Assembly (NCBI RefSeq): GCF_000524195.1
Contig: NW_020170410.1
Coordinates: forward strand, 778,523-842,522
Direction: 5' to 3'
From: Echinococcus granulosus
Lineage: Eukaryota > Platyhelminthes > Cestoda > Cyclophyllidea > Taeniidae
Length of the DNA: 64,000 bases
Shown here: piece by piece, positions 37,837-63,900 of the stretch
Layout of the letters: each line of letters starts with the position of its first letter
How positions within the stretch are numbered: the stretch's first letter is position 1
Program-made: the position numbers and the translations under genes
The notes under the pieces: model-generated
Databases searched by the model: none
Seen by the model: only the letters and a program-made list of their open reading frames with translations
What the model was told of the DNA's origin: nothing

Positions 37837-38229
37837 ATGGACAGTGTTCGGTTAGCGAAGTTGTTTCGAGATCTAGAAGAGCTAGAAGCCGCTGCTGAGA
37901 AAGTAGTAAGTTCTCAAGAAAAGTGCAAGTTGTATGAAATGAATCGGAGGAAGTCCCAGGAAGCTTTAAACCGGCTGAATGACAGCCATTCTCCAAATGT
38001 CGTCTGGGCTTGCCTTTCCCATCAATTTTTCAAGGTCCCTAAGGATGGTCTTAAAACTGCCATTAAATCAGATATGAATACTTTGACCACCGAAATCAGC
38101 TCTCTTCGAAACGATATTAAACGTGACCTGGAGGATCTACGAAAACTTGAAGGGAAGGATCCTTTGAAGGGCTTCAACTTGAAGCCTCTCACCAGAGATG
38201 AAGTATCCGCTGTTACTGGCATTTATTAA
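37837..38229 (+). CDS. PDRG1: PDRG1-like prefoldin-related protein
   Basis: A single-exon frame of 130 aa; human PDRG1 has 133. The first ATG is at 37837. Two helical heptad-rich arms (about 1-50 and 70-108) flank a beta hairpin region with VVWACLSHQFFKVP (human VMVCFGNMFIKMP), and the C-terminus KGFNLKPLTRDEVSAV matches human KGFNLNPLNQDELKAL. PDRG1 is a beta-type prefoldin-like subunit found with URI1 and UXT in the R2TP/prefoldin-like co-chaperone assembly, which helps build RNA polymerases and PIKK complexes. An ATTAAA at 38374 is a candidate poly(A) signal. Confidence 0.9.
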   Translation: MDSVRLAKLFRDLEELEAAAEKVVSSQEKCKLYEMNRRKSQEALNRLNDSHSPNVVWACLSHQFFKVPKDGLKTAIKSDMNTLTTEISSLRNDIKRDLEDLRKLEGKDPLKGFNLKPLTRDEVSAVTGIY

Positions 38230-50945
<12,716 letters not shown>

Positions 50946-51119
50946 CAGCCTTACCTCCTGAAAATGACCACTAGTTAGCTCTTTAGCCTTCTTAGCACCT
51001 GATTTCTAGTTACTTGAACAATCATATTGTAGTTTGGAGGCCTGTCGGATTGATTTCGATGTCGACGTTTAGGACTTCCTTCTCAATTTCCCTCAAAGAC
51101 CCTATATGGCGAGACATTT

Positions 51120-51125
51120 AATAAA
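51120..51125 (+). terminator. Candidate poly(A) signal of GALT
   Basis: AATAAA, 175 nt past the GALT stop codon; the first canonical hexamer downstream. Confidence 0.4.
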
Positions 51126-54100
51126 ATGATCTCACTTTTAAGTGTGGTTCCAACTTTGATGCCTGAGTTCCTAATGCCACTCTACTATTGGTGCATTACT
51201 ACATTATTTGCGTGGACGATACGAAAGGAAAAGCGATGATAACTTTGGAATAGCAGACAACACTATTTTTAGCTAAAGATGCACCTGATTTAGATCATGA
51301 ACTACCCTTCCAGAAACACAATGGAAATGACACTGTGTTTAAGATCCAGAATCTCTCTTTTAAGTCTCGTTAGACCGCCTCCTCAGCCAGTTGAAAAAAA
51401 GGAATACTGTAGGCAAAAAGTTGAGGAATTAGTATTGGGGTATTTGAGAATCTATTGAACAAATTTAGATGTTTAGATCCTGCTTCCATTCCTCCAAGGC
51501 ACTCGTCCACTATTCGGACATTACCATGGCACATAGTTTGCCTAATACGAGATCCCTACCATGCATTATTCCTAGGCGCCTTTTACTCGGAGAAGAATTT
51601 GTATCGGTTTCAATTTAAGCATAGTTCCAGTCTACCATCTCGACCTTATGAAGCGTAGCAAAAATGTATTTTTATGGGAGCTCAAGCTAGATCACTCCAT
51701 TATCATTTCACGCTAAGAAATGAAGGATAATATGATACAATTAGATTTCAGCCCAAATCTTATCCCTCTCGCAGAAATGATGTACTGTGACACCAAACCT
51801 AAATTCAATGATATAAACTTCTTTTTTGCTTCGGAATAATTTTTTCTCAGTTGTGGCGCATTATCAGAGATCTATTTAAGAGCCACCGAATTTAGCTCTT
51901 GATATTGCAGCGGACATGGATGAACAGGCCCAATGTACTCCAGGTGTAAACTTTTTAATCACACGAAAGAGAAAAGGTCACATATTTCCAAATTTTGAAG
52001 GCAGTTTACTTGTCCAAGTAGTTTTATTTAAAAAATTGGAACCATCTTCATTTCATGTTAGTTTAAAATTGTAAGCTAAGTAATTGCTAAACCCATTGTT
52101 CCACACGGTGAGAATGTCGTGTACTTTTAAGCTAATGCATTGTGGCAAGAGAAAGGAGAGCAGTGACCAAGCTTAGCCAATTAACTTTAAGGCAAACCTG
52201 AAAGTCGGTATGTTTAAGGATTTTTAAGCAGTTTCCGAACAATCCAAATTACCTTTTCCATTTTGTCAAGTCCATCATTATTTTCAGTCAATCTTTAACA
52301 GCTAGTTGTCACTTCAACGGTCTCCTTGTGGCATTCGTGTGAGACCAAAAGTAGAGAAGGGGATTTGTTCAAGGCCCGAGGTGGCGCCTTTATTATTATG
52401 CATATTTTTTTAAAAGTCCAAAATTACTTTATCGTGTCGAAACGATACACGAAATCCGAATGCTTTTTAAACTGTGACTACGTCGGGTCTTGTGGCCACT
52501 TTGAGATGGATGAATCCAATGTTCCCAACAGATTACAGCCCTCTATTATCCGCAGCTGAAGTGGGTAATTTGTAGCCAGGACTAGAAATACCTGTCAGGA
52601 TGAAGTTTGTTCCCTAAATTATCCATGAACTTGGCGATCATTAGTTAACCACGCCCTAGCTATCTAGCAAAATATATCATTGGTGTTTTCAGCTGTCTGC
52701 GCTACATCTCATTCATAAAAGAAGACCAATTCCCAATTCTTTTGTTCTCAAATACTTAAAATGCTTAAATCTGCAAGGATGTAGCTTCAAAATAACGAAA
52801 ACAACCGACAGTAGACAAAGTGATGCTTTAAAGATTCTGAGTCCAAAATGCCAAACTTCTTAGGGGAGTGAAAACTTCAAACAACTTTAGTTTCAAAGCA
52901 CTTTTCTTTAAAATACAATATTCTTCGAAGGCTGAAATTTTTGCAGCCGAAGAAGCTAAGGTAACTCTGTTTTGTTGGTTCTCATTTATTTCTAACTTTA
53001 CAGTGGGCCGATTATTCACGCCCTTAGTCGAACTGATTATTTCCTTATTCTCCCATTGCTTACGGCGAAACTGCGGTGAATTTCCCATACCAAGAATCTC
53101 CCACAACATGACAGTTGCATTATTAATAACGCGTAATATATAAACTGTCTTAAGCTTCGATGGTACCATGAGGAAAGGTCCTTGTTCTTTTATATGATGT
53201 CCGACTAAAATAAGCAGAATATTCCTGTTATTTCGTCTGAAAATGCTCACGAGGGTGCTTATTTAATAGGAGTGTATATTTTAAGTAGACCAAGTTCTTT
53301 ATGATGGACTAATGTAGATATTGCATTTCACCTCATCAACGCTCGGCAACACATCCATTTAAAGCTGATGCATGGGATACTAATGAGCATTTGCGAACGT
53401 AAATAAACCAAACAGCTAAGTGCCAAATTCACTTTATTACATTTGTTAATTATAGGAAGAGGCATTAAAACCGACACAGGAGTGAATGGCTAATGGAAAC
53501 AGTCTTGACGCCTCTTTTAAAAAAAAAGAACTGCGTAGTTAGCGCCTGTTCGTGGGCGGAAAGAAATTATCGCGTAGTGTCCTTTATAATTGTTCTATTT
53601 GTTAAAATTATCATTTATTTCGAGACACTCTAAATGAAATATATTTCACCACCCGAGGGCATAATTTACCCAACTTTCAGCTGCATTTTTTTGCAAATGA
53701 AGAAAAATTTAAGCACATTTAAAGACCACATACTTAAAGAAGTAAGTCCTAAATTCTTTGACTACAGCTAATCTATTCACACTCATAATGGATTTTCCCC
53801 TGTCATCACATTAGTTCACCCTACCCACCCGTAAATGTTGTGAAAGGAATGTCTGGAATGCTGGATAGTGGAGCAAAATAGCAAAAGCTGTAAAGCCTGT
53901 GTATATTTATTGACAAACACTCCAAGCAGAACCGGAAGCGGATTCCCTTGAAGGCATTAGCCCAGTAGGAAATGCCCACTCAACCACCAAACCAAATAGT
54001 CCTCAAAAAGTCTTGTCGTACCTCTTTACGTAACCGAATCACGACCCTGCAGTCTCATGTAGAAAAAGGATAAGTTGACATTGCTATGACTGTAAAAATA

Positions 54101-54523
54101 ATGATAGTCTGGTTCACTAAGAAATCACAATGTAGTCCATAAATACATACTTTTGTGCTTACCACATTTCGGAAGCACATAATCCCGACGGAAATTGTTG
54201 TGCTTATTTCAACAAGAAGTACATCCTTTATTTTTCTAATTCCCAAACGGCTAAGAAGAGAATGGGATCACTTAATTGAATTCGCTTAGTTGTTTTGAAA
54301 AGCATTAAGACTACTTCGGCCTTACACGCTTAAGTTGCGTCAGATTTTGAACAAGATCGCTTATCCTTAAAATTGTGTTTTTTACCAAAAAATCTAAACT
54401 TTCTCAAGTGCCATAATTTTTTAGTGCAAAACACCTCGTTTTCAAAAAGCATGAGAAAATTTTGACATAATTACTTTAGGACGCAAAAAAAAGGCGTCAT
54501 TTAGTACCGTTGTAAATCAAAAG

Positions 54524-54710
54524 ATGAATAGCCATTTCCCAAATTGTTCAAATTGGAACTCCGGGCAAACTAATGCAATAGGCTCGGTGATTCCTTCGTC
54601 TACCTCCCCCATCATGCCTTTTGAATCGGTGGACGAGTTGGGCAAGGACATGCCTGATTGGGAAGTGATTTTTAAATGGGTGCAGATGTCACGGATTAGG
54701 AGTCTTCAGG
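54524..54710 (+). CDS. Possible first exon of an unrecognised gene
   Basis: An ATG-started frame of 62 codons with Ser/Pro/Asn-rich start and the segment PDWEVIFKWVQMSRIRSLQ, ending at CAGG followed by GTACGT. No following exon was identified and no family is recognised. Could be chance. Confidence 0.15.
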
Positions 54711-57700
54711 GTACGTTTCCTCCTCGGAGACCATCGGCATCCCACCCAACACGATGCTCATATTATCCGGCAGTTTCTAGCCTAAAATGTGTATTTATTT
54801 GTATGTATTATAACAAAGTTAAAGGCAATAAATTCTTTTAAAGCTCATTTGGAGATGCATTCAAGGTATGTAAACGTCATATTTCTGTTGGAATTGATAA
54901 TTACGAGATGGTGAGCGGTACATACCGTGTAACGAATTCTATCTGATGGGTTAATTGCCTTTGCATATTAATAGGAAAGTATTCACTTCAGAGCGAGCAT
55001 TGTGGACAGAACGTGTGCTCCAGAAGCAGAAATTTACTTGTGCCCGAATAAATAAATAATGTGGAAACAGAATTCCTCTCTCATGAAACCCCTCGTAGGT
55101 TGATTTCACAATTTAGCAATGAACCGTGGTGTAATGGTTGACCAGCTGCAGGCATGAACACAAGGGCTGTAAAAGAGAACATTGGTTTATCCGTGAAAGT
55201 CAAAGAGGGCCGGTTGTAAAATTCTCAAGAAGGCTCAGTTTGGGCTTGCAAATTATCTCTGCTTCCATTCAAGGCAATTCCAAGGTTGATAGTATATCAG
55301 GTGAATTCCAGACAATTGACCCATTGGCGGAATTTGTTTCTTAATGGAAGCGCATTGCTTTACCAAGGTTTGGCAAGTGGACAGAAGGATAGCCAATGGA
55401 AGCATCCATCAACAGTTGTAGTAAAGGAATTCAATGTTCCGTTATCGGCAAAAGAAATGATATTGATAGACCCAATCGACGGCCATTGGCCTCTTCTCAA
55501 AAACCATCAGGAAATTGAAATGCAAAATCGGAGTTCTCTCTTAGAGATCTTATTTTGCATATTCACATCGAATTTTGCATGACTTATAGGTACATAGCCG
55601 AAGGTCTTGCCTGCTTTTCCTTTAAATTCCTCGGACAAGTGCCAATCTCTGGCAGCTTGTTCAACAGCTGCGGCCCCAAAACGGTTGCGAGCTCTGAGCA
55701 CATTATATTCGATTTCTAAACCGCAATTTTATGCTTTTCGATCAGTTCTAGCTAATTAGTCCTGTGAATGAAGGTTCAGCACAGCCCCGTAAGTACATTT
55801 CTTTGTGTGAGAATTTGCCCGAATTCGAATAAACAAAGCAAAATTCCACACCTTAATGAGTCTAGCTAGACAGCGCTTAGTGCCGCCACTACAAGGGTCT
55901 CAAAGCAGCTAGGTTTCAACTATTTTACTACAGCACTAACACTCACCTGAGCTGATCAGTAAATAGTTACTCACACACCAAGAATACATGGTCATCCTCT
56001 GATCAAGTCGAATCTCCTTTATTTTATTGTTTCGTAATCAATTACCATGTTTGTGATCTAAAGAATATGTGCCGTAAGCTTGTAACCACGACCACAGGTT
56101 AGAAAATCGGGGCGTCACCTATGTGCGAATCTGGAAGCTAGCGCGTCAGTTAATCTGACAATGGTGAAGGGATTACAGTCTATAAGCGCATCGCCATTGG
56201 CTGGGTTGAAGAGTCCGCTGTCTAAAAAATACACCGTTTACGACTGAGAAGCAGTATGAAGTGAGGCTGTCAAGTGATCCATTTACGCATTTCTCCACTT
56301 TGCACTTGCACTGGAGACATTTAAATCAGACGAGAGATGTAACACTGAGGTCACCCCACCTCTCGCCCATCACTTTGCACTGCTTCAGTTCCCAGCTCCT
56401 ACATGGAAGTGATGGAGGTGGAATTTCCTTTTAGCTTATGCTCAATAGTTACTCTAATACAATAAACCTGTTGCCCTTGGAGTGTAAAAATTAGAGTTAT
56501 TAAATTTTAGTTAAACTACTGTCTAATAGCTGCAAGACTTCCTCCTTTGGTATCAGGAGGTACTAGATCCCATTTTACTAGCTATTCGTCGGTTCGATGG
56601 AAAATTGCAGAGAATTTTGGTGCAGGGCAGAACTAAGCTGATTCCTTCTACTACCTTTTTGTAACGCCTAATCAGAAATACGATGAATTTTGTTTTGCTT
56701 GTTCCTCCATTTTGGGTAATGTTGAATTCCTTAAAGTCTGACTAAACGATCCACTTCGGTTAAAAATTCATGAGAAAGCCAGTGGCATAAAGTGGAATAC
56801 ATGGAAAATTTTGCTCAATTTAGCCTATATTTATTGCAAGAAGACATAAAGCCTCATTTAATTCACCATTCGTGGCTATACAGCATTTAAAAGAGGATTT
56901 ACTTTGACATTTAGCATAGGCAAGTTAGAAAGTGACTGGTGGTGGTGGCGGTGAAGATGTGAATTGCGGTGTCTGTGAGGCACCGTCAGCTGATCCTTAT
57001 CACCTTCTCTGGTCTCAGCTCTCAAGTTTCTCACGTGATTGACCGCTTTTCAGGATTAACATCACCTGCCAGAACAGAGCCTCTAGAATGACCCACGAAG
57101 GCGGTGTGCACTTTGCTTATTGGTTCAACAATGGCATAAGCTATCAGCGATCCAATACAAGATTTACACAACACAAGTTGAAATAGATGCATAACCCGAT
57201 GATGTTGTACCAATACAATGGTAATATATTCGATAATGGTCTCATATGTACATGAAAGGTGAATGTTACCAGGTTATGGTAACCGCGATTGCACCGAACC
57301 GTTTTGCAGAGACTAGTTGAGTTTCACATGCAACGCTACAAAATAATTACGTTTTTTTATTTCTTGAGCAGCACCTTAAATGGTTAAATGATAGCGTTTA
57401 ATGTCACAAAAACTATAAGTAATCTGCATTACAGTGGTTGATTTTCCTCCAAGATCTCGACAGTGAATGCATTAGAGTACAGAAACCTTCGCAGCGAAGT
57501 GCTGGATCCTGAAAATTGAATATGGCTGTGACAGGAGTAAAAATTCAATCGTATCGCTGTAATTTGGCCATTGTCGAAGTTTCAAATTCAGTAGATCCTA
57601 AAAATGCAACCGAAGGTGATAATGACTGAAAGATGACCCCGCATGTTGGGTGAATAAGTGACAGTTCGCTGTAGGTCGTCTAGCAATGGAGGCTGACCCC

Positions 57701-58945
57701 TCAAAACGATTATGTAATTAAGTTTTGTCTTGGCGCAAGCCCATTTTCGTTTGGTAGATTTTAATAATGTGTGGATAAAAAAAGCAGCGCTCACTGCAAA
57801 GCCCGCGACAGTCACAATTTACGTGCTTGAGAGATTATAAAGTCCAATTATAGCCTACCGTGCTATTAAGGGCCTTAAAGGGAAAGTGACGATTTCAGAA
57901 TAGAAAAGTCGATTTTCTAAATACAGCCATACTACACTAAGGACTCCTCAAGTTTCCTCTTATTTTGAACTGCTGTAGAAACCCACTTCTTTTGTGCGAA
58001 TCCTTCAGCTGCAGCCAAACGCCTCGAGCGCCCTCTACCCCGTTACACCAGCACGATCGCTCACAAAAAAAGTCAAGACAACTATACCCCCATGAATTTG
58101 TGGCCCTGGCCTGAAAAAAACAACACCGCTTTACTTTAGCGCTATTCTAGGCTGACAACCGCCAGAACGCAAGACCATCTCACCACATCAACCATGATTA
58201 GTCATCCCACGCAAGCCTAGTTACTGCTTCGGCCGTAACCTTTACTGCTTGGGGTGAAAATACAAAAATGCAAAGATCACCCCAACCAACCTCTCCGGCC
58301 CCATTTGAAAGCCCTCAAAGGTCACCTACTCTTATGTCTAACCCTTGGTGACCTGACCAGAAGTCTTGTTTAAGACTAAAATTTTAACCAAGAGTAGAAG
58401 TAAGGCGGCACGACTCAAAGTACAAAATAAGCACTACAAAACGCTCACAGTTAGCTAGCCACACACACATAAAGAGAGACGCAACTGAATACACCCCACA
58501 AGAACAGGGTAGTGAAATTCACAATGCACAGAAATTGCAGACAGACCAAAGTCAGGTCATACGCACAAACACATTCACACCTCATCAATATGTATATATC
58601 ATAGAAACCAGCAATGTAATGAGAGTTCCTGTGCGGGTCCCCCTAGAGAAAATAAGGGAAGAGAATACGCAAGGACAACAAAGCCTGTACAAGATGTCCA
58701 CGCGGAAAAAGTGAGATAATCACATTGCGATTAAGAGGACACATCACGTGTTCTCTAACTGCACAGAGGACGAAGGCCAGGTCAACAAATGCGTGCAAAT
58801 ATGGGTGCATATGGAGAAGTGACAAGTGCTAAAAACAACTACAGTACCACAAAGAAAGTAAATGCAGAAGGCATTGGATCATTCACATGTAGGATTTTCC
58901 GTGGAATGAGGAAAATGTGAAGAGGAAGGAGAAGAGGAGGACTCT

Positions 58946-61900
58946 TCAGAACCTGGCGTTAGGATCCTTATATGGCGCTGCTGCGGCTCCTCCCTGAGCA
59001 GCCTGTTGTGCGTAGTCAACGCCCGAGTTGTTGAACGTTTCCTCCACGTATTGCCGACGATAGTTTGCGACCTGTTGACTATCGGCACCACCCTGCTGCA
59101 GCATAGACATCTGCTGTTGATTGCTGCTGTTGTTATTGTTGCAGCCACCTCCAGCAGGAGTCGCAGTAGTTTGATGGTGACCACCAGCAGCGTTGCTAGA
59201 AGAGGACAGAGCTGCTGGCTTCTGTTTCATTAGGGTCCAGTCGTAGACAGAATCCCAGGCGAAGTCGTAAGTCTTGAAAAGCTTGCGGAACAGTCTTCTC
59301 AAGAAAAGGTAGTCTGGAGGTTCCTCAAACACCAATTCACGTGCGTACTGTAGGTAGGTCTCGAATTCCACTGCGTAACCTCGACACAGTTGCTCCGGAG
59401 ATGTGGCCAGTTTTTTTTCGTAGATCCTCTCGTACTTTTGCTTCTTTGTCGCAGCCTTGTAAGAAAACAATTGATTAATATCATGGACCACTAACTATGA
59501 AACACGTTGTTTCTCCAAGCACCAAGACTACAAATTGATGTCTTTGGGACTTGGTAATAAAGTGGACCAATCGAACAATCTGAGGAAAAACGTATTCACA
59601 ACTCGATTACACGGGAGAATTGTAGCGAAAGCGAAGGAATACACCGTAAACAAACTACCAAGATCAACTTACCATACTAGGGTAAAAAAGCACTGGGTGC
59701 CCAAGCCAAGCCAACAAAATAAACAGGAGAGAATGCGTTGGAAACGATGTGATCGCTAAACTTACATGTGTGGTAAAATGAAACGTATTAACACGCTAAA
59801 ATGTGAAACCAAATCCGACCCTACAACTAGCATACCATTGAACTACCATCTTCTGGCTGGTGAACACGAGGATAGACAGCACTCGGATCGAATCCTACGG
59901 AGTGAGCGATAGGGCTCTTTATTAAGGAACTAAAAAACCTTGGGGCAGACCAATTCTCCTAACCAGAACAATACTCGATCTACCAAAAAATTCACATCTG
60001 CATACTACACAATAATCGCAACGAAATATAATAGCTGTGAAAGTGGGAAAAGCATTGGCTACTGAAATGTTGCAAAACCACCCCCCCCCCCCGATTCCAC
60101 AATTTTTCACTCATCAACCCGAGCTGCCAATCGATACAAGTCAAATTTTAGCTGCCTACAATGATGAAACACGCAACAATAAAACTGCTTTGACCTTAAA
60201 CCCCACACTTAAAATCTAACGGCATCATGGCAGCCACGTCAGTCTGTCATCGCAGAAACACGAGTTCCGAGCACAGCCAGCTGACGCGTGTTTAAACAAC
60301 ACGATATGTTCGGGACGGTTGCAACAGTGATGCGCAATGCGGCGTGACTAACTCGGCAGCTGAGTGTGGCGAATGGCAGTGTGATGAGCGTGCGTGGGTT
60401 GGCATCGGAATTCAAAGGCCCTCCCCCAAGGCATCTGAATCAACCAAAAATATCCCCTTTCCATAATCATTAAGCCGTTATTTCGGTAGCAAAAAAACTC
60501 AGATGTGTGAATAAAAAAACAATGGGGGTTCTTCCCAGTGGATGGAAATGTGTGCATGTGTTGATTACTTCCCCACATCGCATGGGTTTTTTTGCGCAGC
60601 TAATCCGGACTAAAAACACAACAACAAATGTAATTATCCCCTTTTAAGAACATTTTTCCACATTAAACAAATATCTACATTCGAGACATTTGGCTAATAC
60701 AAGGACCAGACCGATCCTCAACTCCTAAAATATGCTGTACGACTAACAGACAAGAGTTTACCGATTTTCTGATGTCATACAAGTGGCCATTAACATGACT
60801 GCCAAAACTCCTTGACGCGGCCTTTATCACAACATTTCAATGCATTGACTCTAGCACTACAGCACGGACTCAAAACGGCAACAACCCAATAATTGACGAT
60901 AAATCCTAAACATTCCCTACAGAAAACAGTGAGTTTTTAGCGGTAACACCGCCGTTGACATTTACTCAATAAAATCAGGCAAAAAGCGTTCGAGAGTAGT
61001 CGATTAAAGTGTTAAGCGATCAGAGATAATCAAGCAAAGGCATTGGGATTGCATTCTAAAAAACCTAGAACTTGTAAGCGCCATGGCGTGGGATGGACGT
61101 GTAGACACAACCGCCAATAGCGCGACAAAGTGAGTTAGACGGTGGCCAAGTATTAACCCCCCCAAAGCCGAGCCCCTAACTGCAGTGAACGTAATCAAAA
61201 AGTAACAAGTCACTGTTTGGCCAGACTGTGCATTAAAACCATTAGGTTAAATTAATCAATTTGTAGATACACCCTGCCCTTGTCTAGGAGACCGCTGGCA
61301 TACAGCTCTCTTCATTGAAAGGCAAAAGAACTGGTGTGGACCAAACAAGAGAACAACAGCGATGAACAAAATTAGCAAAACCTTCTCAAATCAAGATAGT
61401 ACTAGGATAAATGCAGCCTCTAAGAGGGATATATCGTCCGAAGAGAGTAACTTAAAAACATTGGGATCAGTCTTAATTTGATAAAACATTTGACAATAAA
61501 ACAGAGCGAGCGCTCTTATCATTTCTCAAAAGCACTTTTTAACTGCCGCAGTGGAGTTTAATAGCTGTCACACAGCTGCTAGCCACTTTGTGCTTGCCAA
61601 ATAAAGAGCAATGTAAGCGTACTATCAGGGTACCGAAGGTTATTCTAACAAAATCATAAGTCTGGAACTTCAATCACAAATAGTGAATAAGGGATAAACA
61701 AAAACAACCCAATTAAGCGAGGCGAAGAAATAGGAGAACCAAAAGGGCTTAGAAGCCAATCGTGTATCAAAGGTAGGGTTAGTTTTCATTTACAAAGACG
61801 AATCAAATGAATGATCAGATAAGATAAACGTTCGTCAATAAAAAAGAAAGGCATCTCATCTATCACTGCTAAGTAGTTTGCGTGACCCCGATGTCATAAT

Positions 61901-62809
61901 GGCAGTAAATGCGAAGATTGACGCAAACGCTAACCACTAACCCACAAAATAAACAGACTAATGTATAAACACTTGGCTACATGGTCTGTAGTTTTTAAAC
62001 TATGTTTGAGAATAAACGCATATAGGTAAAAATATGTAAAATCACTCACCCGTAAGCCCTGCCATGGAAGTTGACCTCTAAGAAAATACATAAATACATA
62101 TCCCAGAGACTCAATATCATCGCGTCTTGACTGTTCATGGCCAGCATGAGCGTTAATGCTCGCGTATCTGGCAGTACCGGTAAGATTCTTGTCATCCCGG
62201 AATGGTATATGCACCTTTGTGCGACTGTCTCTAAATGATGACACCAGTTTAGGCAATAGAAAAGCAAACCTGTATTTTTTGGCGAGGCCAAAGTCAACTA
62301 GAAATAGTCTGTTGCATCTTTGGCCAATTCCCATCAGGAAATTATCCGGTTTAATATCACGATGGATAAGATTTCTAGAGTGAACATATTCAACACGCCA
62401 GAGCATTTGCTCAGCCAGCATGAGAACTGTTTTCATGGTGAACCTTCGACCAACGTAGTTAAAGAGGTCTTCTAGACTTGGACCCAGGAGATCCATCACC
62501 AAGGCTCTGTAATCGTTCTTCATTCCATCAGAGCCGAACCAGTGTATTCGAGGAACGGCAAAAGTGTTCTGTGAAATATGAGAAGTTGCAGTTATACAGT
62601 ACCTGAAGAAGGCGATAGATCCTGCTTTCATAGACCAGTTGTGGATGTCTGGCATTCATGGGTTCCAGTTTAACAGCAACCTCTTCACCATTAGCGATGT
62701 TTAGACCAAGATATATGTCGCCGAAAGATCCAGCCCCAATTTTCCGTATGAGCTTCCATCTCTTAGCAACAATAAAATCGTAGCGATTAGAAGGACCCAA
62801 GAGTTCCAT
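58946..62809 (-). CDS. CSNK1A1: Casein kinase I, alpha type
   Basis: Minus-strand exons 62809-62603, 62568-62270, 62230-62050, 59455-58946, all GT-AG and in phase; 398 aa against 337 in human. An in-frame TGA precedes the ATG at 62809. Kinase landmarks: [12 protein letters not shown] (P-loop), EVAVKLE (Lys), [12 protein letters not shown] (catalytic loop), [22 protein letters not shown] (activation segment), then [14 protein letters not shown] and [40 protein letters not shown] and the short N-lobe point to alpha rather than delta/epsilon or gamma. CK1alpha phosphorylates primed Ser/Thr sites in Wnt (beta-catenin), circadian and RNA-processing proteins. The tail after DWTLMKQK is an Ala/Gly/Gln/Asn/Ser-rich extension not found in the human form. 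Introns are 34 nt, 39 nt and about 2.6 kb. Confidence 0.95.
59456..62049 (-). other. Long third intron of CSNK1A1
   Basis: Between the kinase core exon and the C-terminal exon. It contains a poly-C run of about 14 near 60078-60092 and otherwise no exon, RNA gene or repeat that I recognise. Confidence 0.6.
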
Positions 62810-63764
62810 TGCACTAAACTTTGACAATATTCAGGTACAGTCCACCTTGTGTAAGGACAAACCTACGACGCTGTTTTGAAGAGGCCAGATGGACATAACC
62901 TCCAGTAATTTAAACAATCACAAGGGCTGGTGAGCTCTTCAAAAAAACACAAATAATGCGCGTATTACAAAATGCACTGTGCAGGTCACCCAAACAACCA
63001 TTTTTAGATAATTCGATGCGATACAGACAGACAAACGGGATAAAATCCACTGAATTGATTCTGGCGTATTAATTAACTCTTTATTTATCTGACTTGAATG
63101 AATAGACAGCTAGCTGCTCTTACTCTTTCTATTATTTAAAAATAATTCAGATGCTACGCACTGGGCCTTTGTATGGCATTCTGCTCCTCACTAAGCATAT
63201 TTAAAAGGAAAAATTCCTTGGCTTTGAAGTGTATTAGACCTATGAAAATGTGTTTGAGTCCACAAGAATTTAAAGTGGCTACAATCAATCTCCTTCCATT
63301 TTTTCAGCTAACAGTCAAAGTTCGGATTTCGCGTAGATAGTAGCACCACGGTGGAACTGTTTATTCCACTTATTGATCACACGTTTTAAACCCATGTTCA
63401 GCATAAGTGGATGTTTTTAATCTTAATATTGTAACTTCCAATGAATTATGCTTTTTTTAGTGTAACAGTGGTAGAATTTCAGCCCTGTAGCACTTCTTTT
63501 AAACACACAAACAGGCATCCAACTGCTTTCGTAGTTGTGTTGCGTGACTTATTGACATGTAGGAATGATGTTGCTCTCGATTTTTGCTCGATTTCACTAT
63601 TAGCCAAAGATCTGTACTAAAATTAACATACATGTAGTTTAAATTAGAGTTGTAATATGTGTTGTATTAATACATACAATTAGTAAATTTTGTCATGCCT
63701 TGTTATTAAGGTTACAAATACGGCTGTAGTACGGCGGTTATTTAACTCCTGACCATTTTTGACT
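62810..63764. other. Upstream flank of CSNK1A1
   Basis: Promoter side of the kinase gene on the minus strand. TTGTCAAAG just before the ATG could be the end of a 5' UTR intron. No TATA box seen. The rest is AT-rich with nothing recognised. Confidence 0.35.
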
Positions 63765-63900
63765 TGCCCACTGTACCAAGCCGGGTGGGCTGACTTTCAG
63801 CCCACGCCAGTAGCCCTAATACCTTCTGCATGTCAAACATATGCATCCTACCTGAGTATTCCGTCTCCTTTCGTCTTCTGAGAAGTCTTGGAACGCTGCA
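63765..63900 (-). repeat. LTR of the TRIM-like family, reverse orientation
   Basis: The minus strand starts TGCAGCGTTCCAAGAC at 63900 and runs through AGAAGACGAAAGGAG, GGATGCATATG and GGGCTACTGGCGTGGG to GGTAC near 63775. The hairpin is rebuilt with other bases (GTGGGCTG / CAGCCCAC). No partner is visible before the window ends. Confidence 0.55.

Larger units (their letters stand above)
50946..58945. other. Intergenic region between GALT and casein kinase I
   Basis: About 8 kb without a supportable gene. Weak candidates: a plus frame at 54524-54710 (with MPDWEVIFKWVQMSRIRSLQ before a GTACGT donor), and 55280-55720 where plus and minus frames overlap. The right end is the 3' flank of CSNK1A1. 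Confidence 0.4.

Noticed and set aside
52828..53250. Open frame of 140 codons on the minus strand
   Set aside because: Overlapped by an equally plausible plus frame, no motif, no splice context.
60078..60092. Poly-C run as a regulatory element or assembly gap
   Set aside because: A simple homopolymer within an intron; nothing beside it suggests function.
58946..62809. CK1 delta/epsilon or gamma identity
   Set aside because: The N-lobe start, the [13 protein letters not shown] segment and the region before DWTLMKQK fit the alpha class better.
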